From: Taibaiella helvus_B
Lineage (GTDB): Bacteria > Bacteroidota > Bacteroidia > Chitinophagales > Chitinophagaceae
Length of the DNA stretch: 6,450 nucleotides
Direction: 5' to 3'
Assembly (NCBI GenBank): GCA_040392805.1
Contig: JBEBVI010000242.1
Span: forward strand, 1 to 6,450
The notes below the pieces were generated by a model that was not told the DNA's origin, searched no databases, and worked only from the letters and a program-made list of their open reading frames with translations. Position numbers and translations under genes: made by a program. Shown one piece after another: positions 1-5,086 of the stretch (the stretch's first letter is position 1; the number at the start of each line of letters is the position of its first letter).

Positions 1-476
1 TATGGCGGCAGGAAATGTTGAAAAATGATGATTTCATCGAATACCTGGGAGATGAATGGAATGATTGGGAAGACGACAGTGAAATGATAGAAATACTGAT
101 AGACAAATATTTTAAGTCGCCTAAGAATGTGAACTTCCTTCAATTTATTTCGGCAGAAAAAAAGGAGTACGCCCACTCGCTACTGAAAACGACCATAGAA
201 AAAGAAGAGTACCTGATGGAGCTGATCCGTCCCAAGCTGAAAAACTGGGATGCAGAACGGGTAGCCCAGATCGACCTTTCTTTATTAAAGATGGGTGTTG
301 CAGAATTACTCTATTTCCCAACCATACCCACCAAGGTCACCATTAATGAATATATCGAGATCGCTAAAAATTACAGCACGATGCAAAGCGGTCAGTTCGT
401 GAACGGTGTGCTGGACAGTTTGCTGAAGGAGCTTCAGGCGGCGAATAAGATCCGAAAGATCGAACGGCCGAAATAA
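1..476 (+). CDS. nusB: Transcription antitermination factor NusB, C-terminal part (5' end outside window)
   Basis: NusB binds boxA RNA together with NusE (ribosomal protein S10) and supports antitermination, chiefly of rRNA operons. The frame is open to the left edge (first full codon at base 3), so the ATG at 15 is internal and the gene is truncated by the window. Counting from that Met, the NusB core is clear. It has WDAERVAQIDLSLLKMGVAE (78-97), then FPTIPTKVTINEYIEIAKNY (101-120) and SGQFVNGVLDSL (125-136), which is the classic helical-bundle end of the fold. The acidic stretch at 13-22 (DEWNDWEDDS) precedes the core. It fits the long N-terminal extension of Bacteroidota NusB proteins, which are about twice the length of the 139-aa E. 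coli protein; that comparison is from family knowledge. The stop is TAA at 474-476. The gene converges on the UbiD-family gene with 19 bases between stops and no visible terminator hairpin. Confidence 0.93.
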   Translation, partial: WRQEMLKNDDFIEYLGDEWNDWEDDSEMIEILIDKYFKSPKNVNFLQFISAEKKEYAHSLLKTTIEKEEYLMELIRPKLKNWDAERVAQIDLSLLKMGVAELLYFPTIPTKVTINEYIEIAKNYSTMQSGQFVNGVLDSLLKELQAANKIRKIERPK

Positions 477-495
477 TAATTTTGGCAATGACTTG

Positions 496-2328
496 TCAGC
501 CCCATTTTTCCAGGCTGGCTCCTTTCTGGAAAAAACGGTCAATATTCTTTTCCACATCCGGATTCAATATAAGAGCCGGTGCATGGTGTGGCTTAATCCT
601 GGCATCAATTACCAGAGGGCCGTTGCAACCCCAGTGCTTGAACCGAGTAAAGCTGTCTACCCCATAAATATCATGGGAGGGATTGCTTCTGGTAAAAGTA
701 GCCCATAGGAAATTGTTGATATGCTCTGACAGGAAATCACTGTTATCACAAAGAACGATCAAGGGTATGCTTTCAAGATGTTGCAGACGATTACCCAACT
801 CATGACAAAGGCGGTTCACCTGGTCTGTCGCATTATCATAGTTTTCAAACGGCGGCCCCTGCAGTGCGATTACACCGGGCATAACACACCGGGCATTCCC
901 AAACAAAGACAGGTCGTTCAACTCCCGGGGTACCATATCTGTTAATGTCCTTACCGGGTCTCCATAAGCGGCAAGTACCACTTTGCTGCCTGTATTCAGA
1001 CCATCGCCCGAATAATCTAAGGTATCAATAGTTGTATTGGTATGAAAATGAATATCCCGTTTCAGGTCAATTCTTTCGAGGATGTATTTTAAAAACGAAG
1101 CTTCATTATCGATATCCGGACTTTCTTTATCCGATGCGGTGATAAAAAGGAACTTGGCCAGGCTCAATTGTCCTGTTCCCAATATCCTGTTGGCCTGTGT
1201 CAGTATTTCCGCAGGCTTTTTTTCATCCAGGTAAGGTGTATAGCGTTCACTGCCTATGGCAAACAATAACGGATGCACTCCGGCAGCATCTACAGCGTGC
1301 ACCGCTTTTACCCCCGGTATCTCCTGTTGTATAGCATCTCCCGTCAATTCGTGGATCAGCGCCCCGAAAGCTGTATCTTCCTGCGGTGGCCTGCCTACGA
1401 CCGTAAAGCTCCATATAGCATTTTTACGGGCATACACTTTATGTATCTTCATTACCGGGAAGGGATGCACTAAGCTATAATAACCCAGGTGATCACCAAA
1501 AGGCCCTTCAGGCTTATTGTTGCCCGGGTATACCGAACCGGTAATAATAAAGTCGGCATCATTACTGATGGCAAAATCATCTGCGTAACTATAACGGAAC
1601 CTCCTCCCGGCAAGCATCCCGGCAAAGGTTGCTTCACTTAAACCTTCGGGCAGCGGCATTACAGCAGCAAGAGCATGCGCCGGATGTCCGCCTACAAAAC
1701 AGCTTACCTTTAAGGGCATACCCTTATTGTTGGCCTTGGTCTGATGTATACCTATACCCCTATGGAGCTGGTAATGCAGACCGGTTTCTTTATCTTTTAT
1801 GTAATCATTACCTGTCAGTTGTATCCGGTACATACCGAGATTGGCGTTCATGATACCAGGCTTATCTATATCTTCCGTATACACCTGGGGCAGGGTAACG
1901 AAAGCGCCCCCATCATCAGGCCAGTGATGGATAAGCGGCAGATCGCTCAGCGCAATTTCTTCAAACTCATGAGCCGGGAATTTTTTCTTTAGGGGTAATG
2001 CTTTCCATGCGCTTAAGCCCGTGCTTATATTTTGAAAAGGTTTACGCAACGCACTAAGCGGATCATTACGTAAAGCAATAACCTTCTCTACCTGATCCCA
2101 GGTATCCCGGAAAATGAAGCGGCTTCTCTCCAATGTGCCGAATATATTGGAAGCTGCCCGGTACCGGCACCCTTTTACGCGCTCAAACAGCAGGGCAGGA
2201 CCTTTCCGCTCATGTATACGCAAATGTACAGCAGCCATCTCCAGGTAGGGATCTATCTCTTCCGTGATTCTTACCAGGTGGCCATTCTTCCCCAGGTCTT
2301 TCAGGCACTCTTCCAGGTTTCTGTACAT
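496..2328 (-). CDS. UbiD-family prenylated-FMN decarboxylase, possibly menaquinone-pathway
   Basis: This is a non-oxidative decarboxylase of the UbiD/Fdc family, which uses prenyl-FMN made by UbiX. The length is 610 aa from ATG at 2328. An in-frame TTG at 2334 would add two residues, but I prefer the ATG; no clear Shine-Dalgarno decides it. Numbering from the ATG, the cofactor and active-site elements are present. NLGMYR (163-168) matches the Asn and Arg of the family with correct spacing, and HRG (189-191) and PEG (227-229) follow. EGPFGDHLGYY (274-284) supplies Glu274 and Asp279, the acidic pair of the Arg-Glu-Glu/Asp catalytic triad. The C-terminal HWGCNGPLVIDARIKPHHAP is typical of long Bacteroidota members. 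At about 610 aa it exceeds E. coli UbiD (497 aa). Long homologues are often annotated as the decarboxylase of the futalosine menaquinone route, but no ubiX or mqn gene lies nearby, so the substrate is uncertain. It starts 32 bases after the GumN gene on the same strand and is likely co-transcribed with it. Confidence 0.9.
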   Translation of the reverse strand: MYRNLEECLKDLGKNGHLVRITEEIDPYLEMAAVHLRIHERKGPALLFERVKGCRYRAASNIFGTLERSRFIFRDTWDQVEKVIALRNDPLSALRKPFQNISTGLSAWKALPLKKKFPAHEFEEIALSDLPLIHHWPDDGGAFVTLPQVYTEDIDKPGIMNANLGMYRIQLTGNDYIKDKETGLHYQLHRGIGIHQTKANNKGMPLKVSCFVGGHPAHALAAVMPLPEGLSEATFAGMLAGRRFRYSYADDFAISNDADFIITGSVYPGNNKPEGPFGDHLGYYSLVHPFPVMKIHKVYARKNAIWSFTVVGRPPQEDTAFGALIHELTGDAIQQEIPGVKAVHAVDAAGVHPLLFAIGSERYTPYLDEKKPAEILTQANRILGTGQLSLAKFLFITASDKESPDIDNEASFLKYILERIDLKRDIHFHTNTTIDTLDYSGDGLNTGSKVVLAAYGDPVRTLTDMVPRELNDLSLFGNARCVMPGVIALQGPPFENYDNATDQVNRLCHELGNRLQHLESIPLIVLCDNSDFLSEHINNFLWATFTRSNPSHDIYGVDSFTRFKHWGCNGPLVIDARIKPHHAPALILNPDVEKNIDRFFQKGASLEKWG

Positions 2329-2360
2329 GATCAATGTGTTTTTGGACTCAGAAAATGTAA

Positions 2361-3230
2361 TTACTTTATAATATCAATGGTATATCCTTTTTCCCGGAGC
2401 AGATGAATAACACCTTGTTCGCCCAAAAGATGGCCTGCACCTACCGCTATAAAGGTGGGTTGCTCCTGAATAAGTTGCTGTATAACAGCTATCCATTTTT
2501 TGTTACGATCATACAATAACTCATCCAAGGCATCTTTATAATCCGGGGAATTGATGATGATATTATTTAAAGCCGGCAGATCCTGGTTTTTATAAGCACT
2601 GATCATATCGTTCAAGGTATTCCTGAATGAATCCATATCGTTGATAACTGTCAGCAGCTGGCGGGCAAGCGTATCAACATCCAGGTTTTTTATGACATTC
2701 AGCTGGTCGGCAGCAGATTCAAGGCCTACGATCTCAAGACTGTCTTTTTGTGCTTCTTTCATGATGTTGGCTTCGTAAGATGAAGGCGCTGGGCAGGACA
2801 CGGCGTTCATATAAATAAACTGCATCAGGGCAAAGGGATGCAGGGCCTGTAGCATATCTATGGCTACTCCCTGTTGGGCCAACACATCTTTCAATAAAGC
2901 GTATTCCTCTTCCGTATAAAAGCTTTTAAGCGTTTTCCCATCTTTCAGCATCAACCCCATAGCTACTTCCTGTTGCAGAGCAGGATCATCCATATCCATC
3001 TCAAACGCTATCTTCCGGCAGCTTTTCAATGCTTCCTGCATAGTTGATGTCCAGAGATAATCATCCGGGCAAATGAGGTGTATGGTACCAAATAAATAAG
3101 AAGGCTGTGTCAGGCCATTACCTGAGATTTTCCATAGCAACGATTTTTCGTTATCCGTACTTTTCCCCCTTGCCTGAACTATAGACAAGCCAAGCAAAAA
3201 GGAGATTGATAAAGCAATTATTTTATACAT
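2361..3230 (-). CDS. TraB/GumN-family protein, exported (Tiki-like fold)
   Basis: This 289-aa protein has a signal peptide: MYK, then a hydrophobic stretch at about 4-18, ending VQA (18-20) before RG, with no lipobox Cys. It is therefore probably a soluble periplasmic protein. The mature part begins with LLWKISG and then YLFGTIH (45-51), the first GxxH motif of the TraB/PrgY/GumN family. Other family marks are FEMD (76-79), GLE (169-171), the DRNKKW segment (241-246) and FIAVGAGHLLGEQGV (260-274), which contains the second GxxH (His267). Both GxxH motifs and the intervening acidic residues are intact. In the related Tiki proteins these form a metal-dependent protease site; activity of bacterial GumN proteins is largely unproven. 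The length matches the family. The start is ATG at 3230 and the stop is TAA at 2361. It lies 87 bases downstream of the ZIP gene and 32 bases upstream of the UbiD-family gene. No TAnnTTTG promoter is seen before it, so read-through from the ZIP promoter is plausible. Confidence 0.9.
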   Translation of the reverse strand: MYKIIALSISFLLGLSIVQARGKSTDNEKSLLWKISGNGLTQPSYLFGTIHLICPDDYLWTSTMQEALKSCRKIAFEMDMDDPALQQEVAMGLMLKDGKTLKSFYTEEEYALLKDVLAQQGVAIDMLQALHPFALMQFIYMNAVSCPAPSSYEANIMKEAQKDSLEIVGLESAADQLNVIKNLDVDTLARQLLTVINDMDSFRNTLNDMISAYKNQDLPALNNIIINSPDYKDALDELLYDRNKKWIAVIQQLIQEQPTFIAVGAGHLLGEQGVIHLLREKGYTIDIIK

Positions 3231-3283
3231 GTGAATATATTTTTATTACAATCTTGAAATTCTGCTGCTGTACCCTAAATTTC

Positions 3284-3318
3284 TCACTCTTCATTTTTAT
3301 TTTTTCACTTCTCACTTC
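3284..3318. repeat. Degenerate tandem heptamer repeat, unit TCACTTC/TCACTCT
   Basis: Five consecutive 7-base units lie in strict register on the plus strand: TCACTCT (3284), TCATTTT (3291), TATTTTT (3298), TCACTTC (3305) and TCACTTC (3312). The last unit overlaps the final base of the ZIP stop codon (minus-strand TAG, 3318-3320) by one base, so the array fills the ZIP 3' side of the ZIP-GumN gap. On the transcribed minus strand it reads as purine-rich GAAGTGA units. No hairpin forms within it. The same TCACTCT unit occurs in the hairpin at 5047-5082. The function is unknown; it may be a dispersed short tandem repeat of this genome. Confidence 0.6.
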
Positions 3319-4049
3319 TAATGTACATGATTTAAAGTACTAAGCAACGCTAACAACACCCCGGAAATAATAGCTACCCATTTTTTCCAGTTCATATCGT
3401 GCGACCCTGTTCCGCTTTCAAAGAAAATTGTAGTGGCAATGTGAATAAAAGCGCCCGCAATCACCGGTATGCAAAAATGAACAAAATTATTTACATCGTG
3501 GTAGCGACTTCCCAATAAGGAGGTGAGCCAGCCGGAAAACGGCGTGATGAGCGCAAATAGAGCAAGCAGTAAAAGTGTATGAGTACGGCTCTTACGCTGG
3601 TAGATCAATGAAGCGATAAGCATGGCTTCCGGCAACTTATGTAATGCAATGGCAAGATATAATGAAGGTAAAGTACTCGCTTCACTATACACCATACCCA
3701 AAGGCAGGCCCTCCGCAAAGGCGTGAAACGCAAGTCCTATGAATACAGGTAGTATAGCTGTGGAATGGTTGTGCCTATCATTTGTACTATGTCCATGTTC
3801 TAATCCATGTGTGAAAAGCTGGATGAATTGTTGTAGAAAAAAGCCTAACAAAATAAGCAGTCCTGCTTTATGCCCGGAGTGTTCCATCGTTTCCGGAATC
3901 AGGTGCAGAAATGTTATGCTAAGCAAAAATGAGCCTGAAAAGGCGAGCAAATACTTCATTTGCCGGGCGCTCCATTGCTTACGCCATACGGGTATACTTC
4001 CCCCTAAGAATGTGATGGCAAATAAAGATATATTGAAAAAGTAAAGCAT
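3318..4049 (-). CDS. ZIP-family divalent metal transporter (probable zinc uptake)
   Basis: This 243-aa integral membrane protein of the inner membrane belongs to the ZIP family (Zrt/Irt-like), which moves Zn2+ or related divalent metals into the cytoplasm. About eight hydrophobic segments can be read: near 1-20, 32-52, 62-81, 98-121, 126-150, 157-178, 188-210 and 222-240. Segment 4 carries HAFAEGLPLG (109-118) and segment 5 carries HKLPEA (137-142), the paired His/acidic metal-site motifs of the family. A His-rich loop at 81-95 (H81, H85, H87, H93, H95) joins segments 3 and 4, as in many ZIPs. The usual HNxxDG and HExxE motifs are here HAxxEG and HKxxE, so the second of the two metal sites may be weakened. 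The start is ATG at 4049 and the stop is TAG at 3318-3320. It is transcribed divergently from a Fur-family regulator across a perfect palindrome, which supports zinc-responsive control. Metal specificity is inferred. Confidence 0.88.
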   Translation of the reverse strand: MLYFFNISLFAITFLGGSIPVWRKQWSARQMKYLLAFSGSFLLSITFLHLIPETMEHSGHKAGLLILLGFFLQQFIQLFTHGLEHGHSTNDRHNHSTAILPVFIGLAFHAFAEGLPLGMVYSEASTLPSLYLAIALHKLPEAMLIASLIYQRKSRTHTLLLLALFALITPFSGWLTSLLGSRYHDVNNFVHFCIPVIAGAFIHIATTIFFESGTGSHDMNWKKWVAIISGVLLALLSTLNHVH

Positions 4050-4069
4050 TTATTGGCTGGTAAAGAGCG

Positions 4070-4101
4070 CAAAGCTAACACAAATTTTCATTATAACGCA
4101 A
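4070..4101 (-). promoter_or_regulatory. Predicted Bacteroidota-type promoter of the ZIP gene
   Basis: On the minus strand TAGCTTTG (4077 to 4070) is an exact match to the Bacteroidota -7 consensus TAnnTTTG. A TTG at 4101-4099 lies 21 bases upstream, a suitable distance for the -33 element. Transcription would begin near 4064, leaving about 15 bases before the ATG at 4049. The TTG lies inside the palindrome 4095-4113, so a bound repressor would block this promoter. Confidence 0.6.
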
Positions 4102-4113
4102 CCGGGTTGCGTT
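4095..4113. promoter_or_regulatory. Perfect 19-bp palindrome, probable operator of the Fur-family regulator
   Basis: AACGCAACC (4095-4103), a central G (4104) and GGTTGCGTT (4105-4113) form an exact 9-1-9 inverted repeat. Its size and odd-centred symmetry fit a Fur-family dimer site. It sits between two divergent TAnnTTTG elements and covers the ZIP -33 position, with its centre 19 bases from the first base of the regulator's -7 element. No T-run follows on either strand and both sides are 5' ends of genes, so it is not a terminator. That the neighbouring regulator binds here is inference from position and symmetry. Confidence 0.68.
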
Positions 4114-4122
4114 TGAATTTCT

Positions 4123-4130
4123 TACCTTTG
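4123..4130 (+). promoter_or_regulatory. -7 promoter element of the Fur-family regulator gene
   Basis: TACCTTTG exactly matches TAnnTTTG and ends five bases before the ATG at 4136. The expected -33 position falls in the palindrome at about 4100-4105, but no good TTG is there at normal spacing. If transcription starts the usual few bases after the element, it begins at or next to the ATG, giving a leaderless or near-leaderless mRNA. Confidence 0.55.
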
Positions 4131-4135
4131 CCCTC

Positions 4136-4552
4136 ATGGATAAAATTGAAGAAATATTGCAGCAGCATAACCTCCGTAACACCAAACTGAGGAAGGCTGT
4201 ATTGACCCTTTTTATGCATGCAGACCAGGGTTTGTCCCACTTAGACATTTCCAGGAGATTAGATGTGCCTTTCGACCGGGTTACTTTGTTCCGCACTTTA
4301 CATGCCTTTGAAGAATCCGGTATCCTGCATAAAATTATAGACCTGAACGGTACCGCGAAATACGCCTATAATCTGCAAGGCGATCTGAAAGAGCATAGCC
4401 ATGCCCATTTTATGTGCCTTTCCTGCGAAGGTGTTTTTTGCTTGGACCATATTTTCCCCCTGAATGAGCTTAAAGTGCCCAAAGGATTCAGTAAACAATC
4501 GATTGACGTACAGATAAAAGGTTTGTGCGTACAATGCCGGCATATAGCATAA
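4136..4552 (+). CDS. Fur-family metal-responsive repressor, probably Zur-like
   Basis: This 138-aa cytoplasmic DNA-binding protein has the Fur layout. An N-terminal winged helix (about 1-80) contains LRNTKLRKAVLTLF (13-26), which corresponds to the TxQR-xxVL helix, and FDRVTLFRTLHAFEESGILH (46-65), the recognition helix and wing. A C-terminal dimerisation and metal domain follows. It has EHSHAHF (86-92; H87, H89, H91) and two CxxC pairs, CLSC (94-97) and CVQC (131-134), which form the structural zinc site. The length is typical of the family. Family members sense iron, zinc, manganese or peroxide. The divergent ZIP transporter and the shared palindrome favour zinc sensing, but sequence alone does not exclude Fur or PerR roles. 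The start is ATG at 4136, directly after TACCTTTG, with no Shine-Dalgarno. The stop is TAA at 4550-4552. Self-regulation is likely from the operator position. Confidence 0.9.
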   Translation: MDKIEEILQQHNLRNTKLRKAVLTLFMHADQGLSHLDISRRLDVPFDRVTLFRTLHAFEESGILHKIIDLNGTAKYAYNLQGDLKEHSHAHFMCLSCEGVFCLDHIFPLNELKVPKGFSKQSIDVQIKGLCVQCRHIA

Positions 4553-4632
4553 CGATTCCGGCTGTAAACAACCTGTTTGATAAGCGGTGAAAAACATAGG
4601 AAGTAATGGGTAGAAAAGCCTTTTTATTCCTA

Positions 4633-4640
4633 TAAATTTG
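4633..4640 (+). promoter_or_regulatory. Putative -7 promoter element of the DUF721 gene
   Basis: TAAATTTG exactly matches TAnnTTTG and would give a 5' leader of about 20 bases before the ATG at 4668. No convincing TTG is found about 20 bases upstream, so the call rests on the -7 element and its position alone. It suggests the DUF721 gene is transcribed separately from the Fur-family gene, which ends at 4552. Confidence 0.4.
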
Positions 4641-4667
4641 ATTAACTTGTCCCCTAATTAAGACACT

Positions 4668-4949
4668 ATGGCTTCTATAAGTATAGGCGATGCCCTGAGC
4701 AATTTTCTAAAAAGCGCCCGCTGGCAAACGAAAATAAACGAAATCCGGATCCGAACCGAATGGGAAAAAATTATGGGCGTCACTATTGCCAAATATACCC
4801 GTGAAGTAAAGCTCAAAGAAGGCGTGTTGATCATCGCCACCGATGTCGCTGCATTAAAGCATGAGCTACAATTGGGCAAATCCCAGATCATTGCCAACGT
4901 GAACGAATATTTTAAAGAACAAGTGGTCAAAGAAGTCGTCATAAGATAA
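4668..4949 (+). CDS. DUF721 (DciA-like) protein
   Basis: This small 93-aa protein is of the DUF721 family, related to DciA, the helper that promotes loading of the replicative helicase DnaB in bacteria lacking DnaC or DnaI. The family pattern is visible in order: GDALSNFLKS (7-16), the conserved Trp in EWEKIMG (31-37), IAKYT (40-44), LKEGVLII (49-56), then ALKHELQLGKSQIIANVN (62-79) and the end VVIR. It is short, as is usual for Bacteroidota members, which have the core domain only; no disordered tail or second domain is present. The start at ATG 4668 places the first conserved helix at the expected distance and follows a TAAATTTG element. In many Bacteroidota this gene sits beside recF; here it stands between a Fur-family gene and a convergent peptidase. 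The helicase-loading role is inferred from the family. Confidence 0.85.
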   Translation: MASISIGDALSNFLKSARWQTKINEIRIRTEWEKIMGVTIAKYTREVKLKEGVLIIATDVAALKHELQLGKSQIIANVNEYFKEQVVKEVVIR

Positions 4950-4989
4950 GGCTGCAAACCTGAAATCTAACCTTAATAACAACAATACT

Positions 4990-5030
4990 TAAAAAAAGAG
5001 CCGCCCCACTACATCCAGGACGACTCTTTT
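4990..5030 (-). terminator. Rho-independent terminator of the M20 peptidase gene
   Basis: On the minus strand AAAAGAGTCG (5030 to 5021) pairs with CGGCTCTTTT (5003 to 4994). This gives a 10-bp stem with one G-U pair and a 17-base loop, and the sequence runs into seven T's (4997 to 4991). It lies about 50 bases past the peptidase stop. On the plus strand the same stem has a C-A mismatch and only four T's, so the minus strand is the better-fitting direction. Confidence 0.75.
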
Positions 5031-5046
5031 GAAATTTAAAACTAAA

Positions 5047-5086
5047 AGTGAAGAGTGGATAGTAATTTTCACTCTTCACTATTTTT
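5047..5086 (+). terminator. 11-bp perfect hairpin with T-run, probable plus-strand terminator, built from heptamer units
   Basis: AGTGAAGAGTG (5047-5057) and CACTCTTCACT (5070-5080) are exact inverted repeats with a 12-base loop. They are followed on the plus strand by ATTTTT (5081-5086), which suits termination of the DUF721 transcript. The right arm is two 7-base units, TCACTCT (5069) and TCACTAT (5076), and the left arm shows the same period in inverse orientation. The minus-strand stop codon TAG of the peptidase (5079-5081) lies at the edge of the stem. On the minus strand the hairpin is followed only by TTTTAG, a weak tail. Confidence 0.6.

Noticed and set aside
306..557. Open frame on the minus strand across the nusB 3' end
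   Set aside because: It lies antisense to the conserved NusB core and overlaps the end of the UbiD-family gene; its translation shows no recognisable domain.
1256..1992. Several plus-strand open frames inside the UbiD-family gene
   Set aside because: They are antisense to a strongly conserved coding region, are low in complexity and lack family features.
2329..2334. TTG at 2334 as start of the UbiD-family gene
   Set aside because: An ATG two codons downstream is the more usual start, and nothing upstream favours the TTG.
4566..4578. Small hairpin AAACA-ACC-TGTTT just after the Fur-family gene
   Set aside because: A 5-bp AT-rich stem with no T-run after it is too weak to call a terminator.
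4596..4633. Inverted repeat ATAGGAA / TTCCTAT between the Fur-family and DUF721 genes
   Set aside because: Only 7 bp with a 24-base loop, AT-rich and without a following T-run; it could be chance. The segment from 4553 to 4667 holds no convincing terminator for the Fur-family gene.
4298..4957. Minus-strand open frames opposite the Fur-family and DUF721 genes
   Set aside because: Both opposing plus-strand genes are clear family members, and the antisense products carry no recognisable motif.
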